A stretch of 64,000 nucleotides of DNA, taken from assembly GCF_000621805.1 (NCBI RefSeq), contig NZ_JHXH01000001.1:213442-277441 (forward strand). The letters are read 5' to 3'. Under the pieces are notes generated by a model. That model ran no database searches, was not told the origin of the DNA, and saw nothing but the letters and a program-made list of their open reading frames with translations. Position numbers and translations under genes: made by a program. The DNA comes from Ruminococcus sp. FC2018 (lineage in GTDB: Bacteria; Bacillota; Clostridia; Oscillospirales; Ruminococcaceae). Of the stretch, positions 8,458 through 17,074 are shown piece after piece (positions within the stretch are counted from its first letter, which is position 1; the number at the start of each line of letters is the position of its first letter).

Positions 8458-8487
8458 ATTATATCACATTTAAAATTAAATTGTCAA
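8458..8487 (-). promoter_or_regulatory. Sigma-A promoter of the sensor-GGDEF gene
   Basis: On the minus strand, TTGACA (8487-8482) and TATAAT (8463-8458) are spaced 18 bp apart, about 40 bp before the start codon. Confidence 0.8.
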
Positions 8488-8592
8488 TAATTATCAACAA
8501 ATATTCGGATGTTTTGATTACTTTTAACAGTAATGTTCGAGCGGTCTTGTGCAAGTGTTCAGCGGATGAGGTTTACACCACAAGCCAAACTA

Positions 8593-8621
8593 TTGACTTT
8601 TACCCTTTATGGTTATATAAT
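8593..8621 (+). promoter_or_regulatory. Sigma-A promoter for the 8667 and 9248 genes
   Basis: TTGACT (8593-8598) and TATAAT (8616-8621) have a 17-bp spacer, about 45 bp before the ATG at 8667. Confidence 0.8.
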
Positions 8622-8666
8622 TATTATATGTCATGGAGTTAATTGTTCAATGAAAGGGACGGTAGC

Positions 8667-9224
8667 ATGGATGATAAGAGTCGAATATCTCCTGTTCTGA
8701 TCGGATTTATTGTTCTTGTTATTGGTGCTGTCGTCCTTTTGATAGTCAAAGGTATCGGCTTTGGGATAGATTTTTACAATAAGTATTGGATCGAGAATAA
8801 TACAGCTTATTCTAAAGATGTAAAGTTCTTTGATGTCAAGCATTTTGACCCTCGGGAGTATAAAGCTGAAGATGACGAGCTGGAGGAAAGCGCAGCAGAA
8901 ATTTTTTATGCTCATATCAATGGGAAATCTCTTAAAGAATGCGAAACAAAGATAGCTATTTCAGATGATTTCTTCGCTATGACAGATCCGGATCAGAACA
9001 CTTCGGCTGCTGTGAAAAAATGGAAAGATCTCTGTGCTTTCAGTGTTGTACAAATGGGAAGCAAAGCAATAATCGTTTATGATTATACTATGGTGCCCAC
9101 AAGTTTAAAAGATGCAAAGACATATTGTTACGATACATATAAGACTATTGACCGAAGCAGGGTATATCTTCAAAAGCAAAATGGTGTTTGGACGGTTACC
9201 GAAGTCTATATAGCATTGCAGTAA
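8667..9224 (+). CDS. Hypothetical single-pass membrane protein
   Basis: A 185-residue protein not recognised by family. A short charged N-terminus is followed by one clear transmembrane helix at about residues 9-32 (ISPVLIGFIVLVIGAVVLLI). A soluble acidic domain of about 150 residues follows, probably outside the membrane. The ATG at 8667 was preferred over an upstream TTG because AAAGGGACGG precedes it. The next gene begins 23 bp after its stop and encodes a PH-like membrane protein, so the two are probably co-transcribed and may work together. No catalytic motif is visible. Confidence 0.7.
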   Translation: MDDKSRISPVLIGFIVLVIGAVVLLIVKGIGFGIDFYNKYWIENNTAYSKDVKFFDVKHFDPREYKAEDDELEESAAEIFYAHINGKSLKECETKIAISDDFFAMTDPDQNTSAAVKKWKDLCAFSVVQMGSKAIIVYDYTMVPTSLKDAKTYCYDTYKTIDRSRVYLQKQNGVWTVTEVYIALQ

Positions 9225-9247
9225 TACTAATGTTAAGGAGTGATCGT

Positions 9248-9901
9248 ATGGCTACAAGAAGTGATCTTGAATCAATGGTAAGCCAGGGAGAACAGGTGCT
9301 GTGGCGAGGCAAACCTCAGAAGAAATGCTTTATTTTTGAATGCATATTCAACCCAATGCTTTTCTTTGCTCTAATATGGGCTGCTTTTGATATTGGATTT
9401 ATAGTTATGATGAACAAAACGCCCGTGAACAATGCCCAGGGAAATGGCATTGGCGGATTTATACTTGTCTTTTTTGCCTTTCATCTGATGCCTGTGTGGA
9501 TGTATCTCGCAGGGGTGCTATTGTCTTTCAGAAAGTATAAAAATACTGAGTATATAATAACTGACAGAGGTATATATATTTCCGGTGGAGTTTTTACATA
9601 TAACTGTCAGATGAAACCATTTGCAGAACTTTCAAATGTTAATATCCACCGGGGAATTTTTGACCAGATGTTCGGTGTTGGCGACGTAGTGCTCAGCGGA
9701 ACTAATTTTATACAGTACAGCAGCACTACCAACAATTCTGCTGTGCGTGCACTGACTATCAGCGATATAGCGGAGTATCAGGAAGTCTTTTCAATGATAA
9801 AGCAGCTTCAGACTGATATTTATTCCGATACAATGTATCCTAATGACCTTCGACCGGCGGAAAATCACGGGTATCAAACCAGATACAAGGGAAGAATGTA
9901 G
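9248..9901 (+). CDS. Bacterial PH-domain (YdbS/DUF304-like) membrane protein
   Basis: A 217-residue protein. The N-terminus has EQVLWRGKPQKK, the usual lead-in of bacterial PH-domain (bPH2) proteins. Two hydrophobic segments follow (about residues 33-60 and 75-102), then the PH-like core with YIITDRGIYISGG and VNIHRGIFDQMFGVGDV. The start at 9248 is set by AAGGAG 8 bp before it. It follows the single-pass protein gene closely and ends in a good terminator. Such proteins sit in the membrane; their ligand is generally unknown. Confidence 0.8.
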   Translation: MATRSDLESMVSQGEQVLWRGKPQKKCFIFECIFNPMLFFALIWAAFDIGFIVMMNKTPVNNAQGNGIGGFILVFFAFHLMPVWMYLAGVLLSFRKYKNTEYIITDRGIYISGGVFTYNCQMKPFAELSNVNIHRGIFDQMFGVGDVVLSGTNFIQYSSTTNNSAVRALTISDIAEYQEVFSMIKQLQTDIYSDTMYPNDLRPAENHGYQTRYKGRM

Positions 9902-9906
9902 GCTGA

Positions 9907-9936
9907 AAAAAGCTGTCGCAAATGCGGCAGCTTTTA
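9907..9936 (+). terminator. Rho-independent terminator
   Basis: AAAAGCTGTCGC pairs with GCGGCAGCTTTT around an AAAT loop (one G-T pair), followed by ATTATTTTT. Confidence 0.85.
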
Positions 9937-10003
9937 TTATTTTTGCTGTTTAAATCCTATTATAATGTACATTATAATAATATACGTTTATGGATGTGGT
10001 TAT

Positions 10004-10450
10004 ATGAAGGTGTTTTGCAAGCTTTTAACTGTCTTTGTTTTCGGAGGATTTTCATACGGAGCCATTGAGGTATTTTCACGGGGGTATACTTACATCTCAA
10101 TGGGCTTAGCAGGAGGAGTCTGTCTGGTAATAATTCATTTGCTTAATGATGAAAGACGAAACGGAATGAAACTTAATACCGCACTTATAATATCTTTATT
10201 TTTTATTCTGTCCGGTGAATTCCTGACCGGAGAAATACTTAACAGAACACTTGATATGCATATCTGGAATTATTCTTCTTCCGCTTTTAACATTGACGGG
10301 CAGATATGTCTTCTTTATTCATTGGCGTGGTATACCCTATCATTTGTGGGAATTGTGTTTGATGAATGGATGCGCCTTAAAATATTCGGGGAGAAGAGCT
10401 ATCCTATATTTGCATCGGTGCTTAAAAAGAACAGCAAAAAAGCCTCATAA
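10004..10450 (+). CDS. CmpB-like putative ABC transporter permease
   Basis: A 148-residue protein with four hydrophobic helices. It matches the CmpB-type putative ABC transporter permease family: YGAIEVFSRGYTYISMGLAGG near the N-terminus, GEFLTGEILNRTLDMHIWNY in the middle, then FNIDGQICLLYSLAWYTL. The ATG at 10004 lets the protein begin at a normal membrane segment; an upstream in-frame ATG adds an unlikely tail. The family has no proven transport function and the name comes from weak similarity. The stop is embedded in the stem of a two-way terminator. Confidence 0.75.
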   Translation: MKVFCKLLTVFVFGGFSYGAIEVFSRGYTYISMGLAGGVCLVIIHLLNDERRNGMKLNTALIISLFFILSGEFLTGEILNRTLDMHIWNYSSSAFNIDGQICLLYSLAWYTLSFVGIVFDEWMRLKIFGEKSYPIFASVLKKNSKKAS

Positions 10451-10460
10451 CGAGGCTTTT
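10438..10460. terminator. Bidirectional terminator overlapping both gene ends
   Basis: AAAAGCCTC/GAGGCTTTT with loop ATAAC. The A and T runs allow termination in both directions for the CmpB-like gene and rlmA. Confidence 0.85.
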
Positions 10461-11286
10461 AGTCAAATTTCTTTTCATATATCCTTATGGAAAAACCAAA
10501 GGTCACCTGAAGACTGTTAAGTTCTTCCAGCTTTTTGACTCCGTCAGCAGGAGTTTTGTAATAATACGGAGTCATAGAAAACAGATGAAGTATATCCTCG
10601 TTTGAGCTTAATTGACACCTGTACTCCAGAAACGACTCCCGCAACAGATCAAACTTGTTCAGACCATATATATTTGGTTTGTTCTCATATGGTTCAACAT
10701 ATAAAATGCTTTTAAGCTCTATAAGATGCTTGGGAGATGGAGAAACAACGATCAGTTTTCCGCCTTTTTTCAAAACCCTTGCATACTCGTCGTTTGAAAC
10801 CGGAGCAAAGATACTTATGATAAGGTCTGCAAATCTGTCACGAAAGGGAAGTTCAAATGATGATGCAACAGCAAACTCGCAGTTTTTGATCCCGTTCAGG
10901 TGAACTCTGCTCATGCAGTGATCAATAGCGTACTTTGAAATGTCGATGCCGTAAATGCTTGCCTTTTCGATTTTTGAAGTCACACAGGTGTAATAACCCT
11001 CGCCGCAGCCACTGTCAATTATTACAGGATCATCAATTTCGCTTGTTATCTTCCGGGCTGTATTTCTCACCTCCTGTGCAAGGCTGAGATAATACCCCTT
11101 GTCCAGGAACATCGTGCGTGCCTTTACCATTTCGGGATTATCACCGCTTTTGCCCGGATTTCGTTTTTTGGTTGTAAGAAGATTTACATAACCTTTTCGG
11201 GCAATATCAAAACTGTGCCCGTTCTGACAGTGCCAGACTTTATCCAGCTTTTTCAGTTTTTTTCTGCATATCGGACATATATACAT
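10459..11286 (-). CDS. rlmA: 23S rRNA (guanine-N1)-methyltransferase RlmA family
   Basis: A 275-residue enzyme. The N-terminal zinc site is Cys4, Cys7, Cys20 and His24 (CPIC, then CQNGH), followed by the family stretch FDIARKGYVNLL. The SAM motif is DSGCGEG at residues 91-97, and SIFAPV replaces the usual motif IV. RlmA enzymes methylate G745 or G748 of 23S rRNA; the G748 type (TlrB) affects tylosin. Which base is modified here cannot be told by eye. It is monocistronic with its own promoter and converges with the CmpB-like gene. Confidence 0.92.
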   Translation of the reverse strand: MYICPICRKKLKKLDKVWHCQNGHSFDIARKGYVNLLTTKKRNPGKSGDNPEMVKARTMFLDKGYYLSLAQEVRNTARKITSEIDDPVIIDSGCGEGYYTCVTSKIEKASIYGIDISKYAIDHCMSRVHLNGIKNCEFAVASSFELPFRDRFADLIISIFAPVSNDEYARVLKKGGKLIVVSPSPKHLIELKSILYVEPYENKPNIYGLNKFDLLRESFLEYRCQLSSNEDILHLFSMTPYYYKTPADGVKKLEELNSLQVTFGFSIRIYEKKFD

Positions 11287-11321
11287 TATCCTGCAAATTC
11301 CTTTCGTATTATACTCTAAGC

Positions 11322-11350
11322 ATTATAACATCTTTTGTTTTAAATTTCAA
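11322..11350 (-). promoter_or_regulatory. Sigma-A promoter of rlmA
   Basis: On the minus strand, TTGAAA (11350-11345) and TATAAT (11327-11322) with a 17-bp spacer, about 36 bp before the rlmA start. Confidence 0.75.
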
Positions 11351-11381
11351 TGTATAATTGCTTATAAATTTTCCGTAAACC

Positions 11382-11410
11382 TTGACAAATCTGAGTATGT
11401 GTATTATAAT
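11382..11410 (+). promoter_or_regulatory. Sigma-A promoter of the alaS T-box operon
   Basis: TTGACA (11382-11387) and TATAAT (11405-11410) with a 17-bp spacer, a perfect consensus. Transcription would begin near 11417, at the 5' end of the T-box leader. Confidence 0.9.
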
Positions 11411-11416
11411 TAGCAA

Positions 11417-11650
11417 CAGAGTATATTGTAAAGCGTTGACGGAATTATCCGATTACCGAACGGCACAGAGAGAGGACGTGTGGTGGAAGTCCTTGCGTTT
11501 GGTGCGGTGGCTTACCTGAGCTGTGCTGTGAAAACAGTGCCGTATGCCTGCGTTAAAGGTTTCGAGTGGTCTTTTCTTTGTGAGAAGGCAATTTGGGTGG
11601 TAACACGGAGTATCTGCTTCGTCCCATGATTCGGGGCGGAGCATTTTTTA
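11417..11650 (+). promoter_or_regulatory. T-box leader (tRNA-Ala-responsive, by context)
   Basis: The T-box signature GGGTGGTAACACGG lies at about 11595-11608. Right after it is a strong terminator: TGCTTCGTCCC (11615-11625) pairs GGGGCGGAGCA (11633-11643) and T6 follows. Upstream, an AGGAC/GTCCT hairpin with a GGTGGAA loop and an AGAGAG stretch look like the stem I apex. ACGGCAC and GTGCCGT close a larger stem. Uncharged tRNA would stabilise the antiterminator and allow read-through into the CPCC gene and alaS. I could not place the specifier codon with certainty; alanine is inferred from alaS. Confidence 0.88.
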
Positions 11651-11701
11651 TTGTTTAAATATGGTGGTTTGATAGATTAAAGTATAAAATGGGGTTTGCT
11701 T

Positions 11702-11977
11702 ATGAAAAAATTCATATGTCCTGTTTGCTGCTGCCGCACTCTGAATGGACGGGGTGACCTTGATGTATGCCCGGTATGCTATTGGGAAGATGACGGCGAA
11801 TATGATGAGTCTGTTGCCAACGATTGGAACAGCGGTCTGACTATCGTGCAGGCACGCAGAAACTATGCAAAATACGGAGCTTATGATAAGCAGTATATCA
11901 AAAAGGTCAGAAAGCCTTTGAGAACGGAAGTCACTGATGATAATATAAAGCTTTTTTATAAAAATGGAGGAAAATAA
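11702..11977 (+). CDS. Cysteine-rich CPCC-family protein
   Basis: A 91-residue soluble protein with two metal-binding-type knuckles: CPVCCC at residues 6-11 and CPVCYWEDD at 23-31. This fits the small cysteine-rich CPCC domain family, whose function is unknown. It starts at the ATG at 11702, just after the T-box terminator, and alaS starts one base after its stop, so it is the first gene controlled by the alanine T-box. That placement may be incidental, or may mean its supply should follow alanine starvation. Confidence 0.8.
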   Translation: MKKFICPVCCCRTLNGRGDLDVCPVCYWEDDGEYDESVANDWNSGLTIVQARRNYAKYGAYDKQYIKKVRKPLRTEVTDDNIKLFYKNGGK

Positions 11978-11978
11978 A

Positions 11979-14636
11979 ATGGAATGGACAAGTCTTAATG
12001 ATTTGAGAGAATCGTATCTCAAATTCTTTGAAAGCAAAAATTGTCTGCGTCATAAGAGCTATCCTCTTGTTCCGCAGAACGATAACAGCCTGCTGCTTAT
12101 AGTAGCTGGAATGGCTCCTTTGAAACCTTATTTCACCGGACAGGAAGTACCGCCCAGAACCAGAATGACTACCTGTCAGAAGTGTATCAGAACAGGCGAT
12201 ATAGAAAACGTGGGCAAGACCGCAAGACACGGTACATATTTTGAAATGCTTGGCAACTTCTCCTTTGGAGATTACTTTAAGGACGAAGCTATTGCCTGGG
12301 CGTGGGAGTATGTAACTGAGGTGCTTAAGCTGCCAAAGGACAGACTTTACATCTCCGTTTATGAGGACGATGACGAGGCAGAGAAGATCTGGCACGAAAA
12401 AGTCGGTGTTCCGATGGATCATATCTTCCGTATGGGCAAAGAGGATAACTTCTGGGAGGCTGGAACGGACGGTCCGTGCGGTCCATGCTCGGAGATATAT
12501 TTTGACCGTGGCGAGGAGTACGGCTGCGGCAAGCCGGATTGTACAGTAGGCTGCGACTGCGACAGATATATGGAGTTCTGGAACCTCGTTTTCACACAGT
12601 TTGAAAGACACGAGGACGGCACATATACTCCGCTCAAGCAGAAGAATATTGACACTGGTATGGGTCTTGAAAGACTCGCTGCTCTTATGCAGGGCGTTGA
12701 CTCTATCTTTGACGTAGATACTGTTAAGGCTATCAGAGATAAGGTCTGCGAGATCGCAGGCTGTGAGTATGGCAAGGAGTATAAAAAGGACGTTTCTATC
12801 AGAGTCATCACAGATCATATCCGCTCGGTAACATTCCTTGCATCAGACGGAGTTCTCCCTTCAAACGAGGGCAGAGGATATGTTATGAGAAGACTTCTCA
12901 GACGTGCCGTTCGTCACGGTAAGCTGCTCGGCATCAACGGAATGTTCCTCAAAGACATCGTCAAGACTGTTGTTGACTGTAACAAGTGCGAGTATAATGA
13001 GCTTGAAGAAAAGTACGACTACATCGTAAAAGTCCTCACAACAGAGGAAAAGAATTTCAATGCAACTATCGACCGTGGAATGAAGATACTTGATGATTAT
13101 ATCCAGGAAATGAATGCAAGCGGAAAGACTGTTCTGGACGGTGAAAGCTGCTTCAAGCTGTCGGATACATACGGTTTCCCCATTGACCTTACAAGAGAGA
13201 TACTTGAAGAAAAGGGATTGTCTGTTGATGAGGACGGATATAATGTCTGCATGGACAAGCAGAGAGAGACAGCAAGAACTGCAAGAGGCGGCTCCAAATA
13301 CATGGGTGCCGACGAGACCGTTTTCCATCACATGGATAAGACCTTCTCAACCACTTTTACGGGCTATGAAACACTTGACGGTGAGAGCGAAATAAAGTAT
13401 CTTGCAACCGATGACGAGCTTATTGAAAATGCAGGCGTAGGCAGTGAGGTGTATATGGTCTGCGGCGAAACACCATTTTACGCTGAAAGCGGCGGACAGG
13501 TCGGTGATAAGGGAGTTATCTCGACTGCAAGCGGTAAAGGGGAAGTCCTCGACGTTCAGAAGGTTGTTGCCGGAAAGTTTGCTCATAAAGTTAAGATTAC
13601 TGAAGGCGCTTTGAGCGTCGGACAGAAGGTCCGGCTGCAAGTTGATAAGAAGAACAGAGACGATATAATGAGAAACCACAGCGCTGCGCATCTGCTTCAG
13701 GCTGCATTGCGTGAGGTGCTTGGAGATCATGTTCATCAGGCAGGTCAGCTTGTTGATGCAGAAAGAGTAAGATTTGACTTCTCGCATTTCTCAGCTATGA
13801 CAGATGAAGAAAAGTTAAGAGTTGAATCTCTCGTTAATGCGAATATCCTTAAAGGTCTTGATGTGGAAGTTAAGGAAATGCCGATAAAAGAAGCGGAAAA
13901 ACTCGGCGCAATGGCTCTGTTCGGCGAAAAGTACGGCGAAACCGTCAGAGTTGTTACAATGGGCGATGGTGAGCAGATCGCTTCAAGAGAATTCTGCGGT
14001 GGTACCCACGTTGACAATACTTCAAGGATCGGTCTGTTCAAGATCATCTCTGAGGCTTCGGTTGCAAGCGGTGTCAGAAGAATCGAGGGCGTAACAGGCA
14101 GAGGTGTGCTAAAGATCGTTGCCGAGCATTCGGAGAAAATCAAGAAAGCTGCCGCTATCCTTAAAACCGCCAATCCTTTTGAACTTGTGAAGAGATGTGC
14201 TGCTGTTATGCAGGAGGTCAAGGACCTTGAAAAAGAGCGTGACGAGCTGCAATCAAGCATCAATTCCATGCGATCAAAGACTATCCTTGAAAGCACAGTT
14301 GATGTAAACGGCGTCAAGGTTGCAACAGCTATGCTTTCAAATATAAAGCCAGACTCTCTCAAGAAAATGGCAGAGGATATAAGATCACGTTTTGATGAAG
14401 TTGTGGTCGTTATCGCAGGTGTCAGCGGCGATAAAGCTAACCTTGTCGCAGCAGCCGGTAAAGAGGCTGTTTCCAAGGGCGCTCATTGCGGTAAGATCGT
14501 TGGTAGAGTTGCAGCCGTTACAGGCGGAAAGGGCGGCGGAAAGCCTGATTGTGCAATGGCAGGCGTGGGCGACAGATTCAAGATCGATGAAGCACTTGCA
14601 CAGGTCAATGATATAGTATCCGAGTTTGTTAAATAA
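11979..14636 (+). CDS. alaS: Alanine--tRNA ligase
   Basis: 885 residues, normal for AlaRS, beginning with the conserved MEWTSLNDLRESYLKFFESK. The class II catalytic core has RTRMTTCQKCIRTGDIENVG and TDGPCGPCSEI. The editing domain carries HSAAHLL, and CGGTHVDNT supplies the zinc cysteine and histidine. A coiled C-Ala region and the GGKGGGKPDCAMAGV glycine-rich motif are at the end. The ATG at 11979 is preferred to one 15 bp upstream because GGAGG lies between them. Expression depends on the T-box leader. Confidence 0.98.
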   Translation: MEWTSLNDLRESYLKFFESKNCLRHKSYPLVPQNDNSLLLIVAGMAPLKPYFTGQEVPPRTRMTTCQKCIRTGDIENVGKTARHGTYFEMLGNFSFGDYFKDEAIAWAWEYVTEVLKLPKDRLYISVYEDDDEAEKIWHEKVGVPMDHIFRMGKEDNFWEAGTDGPCGPCSEIYFDRGEEYGCGKPDCTVGCDCDRYMEFWNLVFTQFERHEDGTYTPLKQKNIDTGMGLERLAALMQGVDSIFDVDTVKAIRDKVCEIAGCEYGKEYKKDVSIRVITDHIRSVTFLASDGVLPSNEGRGYVMRRLLRRAVRHGKLLGINGMFLKDIVKTVVDCNKCEYNELEEKYDYIVKVLTTEEKNFNATIDRGMKILDDYIQEMNASGKTVLDGESCFKLSDTYGFPIDLTREILEEKGLSVDEDGYNVCMDKQRETARTARGGSKYMGADETVFHHMDKTFSTTFTGYETLDGESEIKYLATDDELIENAGVGSEVYMVCGETPFYAESGGQVGDKGVISTASGKGEVLDVQKVVAGKFAHKVKITEGALSVGQKVRLQVDKKNRDDIMRNHSAAHLLQAALREVLGDHVHQAGQLVDAERVRFDFSHFSAMTDEEKLRVESLVNANILKGLDVEVKEMPIKEAEKLGAMALFGEKYGETVRVVTMGDGEQIASREFCGGTHVDNTSRIGLFKIISEASVASGVRRIEGVTGRGVLKIVAEHSEKIKKAAAILKTANPFELVKRCAAVMQEVKDLEKERDELQSSINSMRSKTILESTVDVNGVKVATAMLSNIKPDSLKKMAEDIRSRFDEVVVVIAGVSGDKANLVAAAGKEAVSKGAHCGKIVGRVAAVTGGKGGGKPDCAMAGVGDRFKIDEALAQVNDIVSEFVK

Positions 14637-14657
14637 CCACTGAAAGAAGGTATAAAT

Positions 14658-14999
14658 ATGAATGATTGTCTGTTCTGTAAAATAATTGCCGGAGAAATAC
14701 CATCAAAGAAGATATATGAGGACGATACTGCTTACGTTTTTGAAGATATTGCTCCAACAGCGCCAATTCATTATCTTTGTATTCCTAAGCAGCATATCTC
14801 AAAGCTCGATGAGGTGACAGCTGAAAACAGTGCAGTTATTGCCCACATTTATGAGGTCATTGCCAAGCTTGCAAAAGATCTTGATCTTAAAGACGGATTC
14901 AGAGTCGTTTCCAACTGTGGTGAGCAGGCAGGACAAAGCGTATTCCATATACATTTTCATCTTCTTGCAGGAAGACCGTTTGAGTGGCCTGCAGGCTGA
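14658..14999 (+). CDS. HIT-family nucleotide hydrolase/transferase (HinT-like)
   Basis: A 113-residue HIT protein with the catalytic histidine triad HIHFHLL (residues 97-103) near the C-terminus and CLFCKIIAGEIPSKK at the start. The N-terminal CxxC is common in bacterial HinT proteins. HinT enzymes hydrolyse AMP linked through nitrogen or to lysine, including faulty aminoacyl-AMP made by tRNA synthetases. That fits its place 21 bp after alaS, probably in the same transcript. Confidence 0.93.
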   Translation: MNDCLFCKIIAGEIPSKKIYEDDTAYVFEDIAPTAPIHYLCIPKQHISKLDEVTAENSAVIAHIYEVIAKLAKDLDLKDGFRVVSNCGEQAGQSVFHIHFHLLAGRPFEWPAG

Positions 15000-15006
15000 T
15001 AGTTAT

Positions 15007-15026
15007 GGGCGGAGAGAAATCCGCCC
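15007..15026 (+). terminator. Hairpin after the HIT gene, weak terminator
   Basis: A perfect GGGCGGA/TCCGCCC stem with loop GAGAAA. The following TTATGTTTAT is a poor T tract, so partial read-through into the comEC-like gene is possible. Confidence 0.5.
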
Positions 15027-15067
15027 TTATGTTTATAAGATGATATAATTCCCTTTGAGGTGATCAA

Positions 15068-17074
15068 ATGGTTCGCAAGGGCTTTTGGTGTGCAATATCT
15101 TTCATGTCAGGTTTGTTTCTTGCAAACCTGTTTGATATAAAGCTCTGGTGGCTGTTTGGTTTAAGTGTCGGGACAGTTTGTACGATCTTTGCGCTTACTT
15201 TTAAAAATATCAGGCGATATTTTATTGTCTGTGGTTCATGCTTCGTTCTTGCAACAGCGTATTGTGCTGCGTATACGCATTTTGTCTATGACAAAATATG
15301 TTCGTATGATAATAAGACCGTTACTTTCAGCGGATACATATATGACTATAATTATATCGGACACGGTCAGGGTTTTCTTACCCTTAAAACAAAGGTTGGC
15401 AGCCATTACACAAAGATATCGTTTCTTGTAAGTGACGATGATTACGAGTATTATGATAAAGTCCGTGTTACCGGCAAAGTGGTCAAACTCAAAGATAACT
15501 ATAATTTTCTTTCTGAAAAGAACAGTTTTTCCGGGGGAGTGTTTCTTAAAGGTGTCGGGACTGCTCAAGTCGAATCTCAAAACGAAAATGCAAATGTCTT
15601 GTTCAAGCATATCAGGAATTACAGTGACTATGTTTTTTCAACTTTAAAGCAATATGGGACATCTGATGATTCGGGCTTTTTGGGAGCAATGATATGCGGA
15701 GATAAAAGCGAAATAGAACCTGCCACGAAGAATATGCTTTACCGCAGCGGTATCGGGCACATCTTTGCTGTATCGGGAACACATCTTGTTATTCTTACCA
15801 CCTTTGTGGGTGGTCTGCTGGGGATCTTCATCAAAGCAAAACGAATAAAAGCAATTCTGATGCTGTTTATAACCTGGTCATTTGTCATATTTGCCGGTAT
15901 GAGTATTTCGGTTATCAGAAGTGCCGTGATGATGACTTTGGTATATTCAGGGGATCTTTTCCTGAGAAAAAGTGACTGTGCCAATTCTCTTGGAATTGCA
16001 GGAATTATTCTTTGCCTTTCCGAGCCTTATTGTGTCCACTCGCCGGCGCTGCTTATGAGTTTTGCAGCGGCTTTTGCTGCAGGTGCGGTTTCTCCGTTTA
16101 TTATTAAAAAACTTGAGCTCAGCGGCTGGAAACGCAGGGCTTTTGCTCCGCTTATAACCTCTTGCGCAGTCTGTGTTTTTATAGCTCCAGTTTGCCTTAT
16201 CTTTTTCGGTGGCTTTTCTGTGCTTGCGCCGCTGCTTAATATTTTGCTTATTCCCTTGTGTACACTTGCATTGGCACTTTGCTTTTTAGTTGCGATAACA
16301 GGGTGTGTGCCTTTTATTGCAAGTCCGCTTGTGTGGCTGGCTTCAAGACTTATAAGCGTTGTGCTGAAAGTCGTTGAGCATTGTTCAAAACTGAAGCTGC
16401 TTTATGTCACAGGGACAAATGTTTCCTCTATACTTATAATTACAGTAATCTGCGCAGCGGTGATTCTATTTGTCTGCAGCAGCAGAAAAATATCATATTC
16501 CGCAGCGATATTTGGGATTGGAACGCTTGGCTGCGTACTTTGTTCAAATATTTTTCTCCTTTTGTCCTCAGACAATGTTGAATTGTTTGTCTTTGCAAAT
16601 AAGAAAAGCTCGGTTGTTGCTTTGACTTATGCAGATAAGGCTTTGATATTTGACCTTGACTGCTCAGGGAAATATGCTGATGCCTGCGAAAGGGTACTTA
16701 GTAACAATGGTATCCGAAGCGTAAATGCTGTATTTGTTAAATCTGAACCCTATTATACCGTTGGTAAATACAGCGCTAAGCTTTACCCTAAAGCGGACAA
16801 GTATTATTCGGCATCAGAGCTTTACGTTGATGTTCCAAACACAACCCTGCTTTCTGATATACAGAAAGTGGAGCTTGACGGAGCCGTGGTATCGAAAACA
16901 GATAGTGGATTTGAAATCATTTTAAGTGATAATGTATTCAAGATTTATCCCGAGCGATTTTGCATCGGACAGGATAATTACGTTACAAATGGCAGATCAC
17001 TGCATTATTCAGGCAAGGATAATAAGGTAAGGAGTCTTGATTATGAGCTTGCTCTCACCAACTACTCTTGGTAA
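15068..17074 (+). CDS. ComEC/Rec2-family competence membrane channel
   Basis: A 668-residue polytopic membrane protein. The N-terminal membrane helices are followed by an OB-like external region (VRVTGKVVKL). The competence core contains HIFAVSGTHLVIL, the hallmark of ComEC, with about eight helices behind it. ComEC moves single-stranded DNA into the cell. The usual C-terminal metallo-beta-lactamase part is present only as a degenerate stretch (ALTYADKALIFDLDCSG onwards) with no HxHxDH site. It begins at an ATG behind GAGGTGATC, and holA overlaps its 3' end by 32 bp. No other competence genes are in the window. Confidence 0.87.
   Translation: MVRKGFWCAISFMSGLFLANLFDIKLWWLFGLSVGTVCTIFALTFKNIRRYFIVCGSCFVLATAYCAAYTHFVYDKICSYDNKTVTFSGYIYDYNYIGHGQGFLTLKTKVGSHYTKISFLVSDDDYEYYDKVRVTGKVVKLKDNYNFLSEKNSFSGGVFLKGVGTAQVESQNENANVLFKHIRNYSDYVFSTLKQYGTSDDSGFLGAMICGDKSEIEPATKNMLYRSGIGHIFAVSGTHLVILTTFVGGLLGIFIKAKRIKAILMLFITWSFVIFAGMSISVIRSAVMMTLVYSGDLFLRKSDCANSLGIAGIILCLSEPYCVHSPALLMSFAAAFAAGAVSPFIIKKLELSGWKRRAFAPLITSCAVCVFIAPVCLIFFGGFSVLAPLLNILLIPLCTLALALCFLVAITGCVPFIASPLVWLASRLISVVLKVVEHCSKLKLLYVTGTNVSSILIITVICAAVILFVCSSRKISYSAAIFGIGTLGCVLCSNIFLLLSSDNVELFVFANKKSSVVALTYADKALIFDLDCSGKYADACERVLSNNGIRSVNAVFVKSEPYYTVGKYSAKLYPKADKYYSASELYVDVPNTTLLSDIQKVELDGAVVSKTDSGFEIILSDNVFKIYPERFCIGQDNYVTNGRSLHYSGKDNKVRSLDYELALTNYSW

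Noticed and set aside
11931..12818. Minus-strand 295-codon frame over alaS
   Set aside because: Shadow of a highly conserved gene; no promoter, ribosome site or domain.
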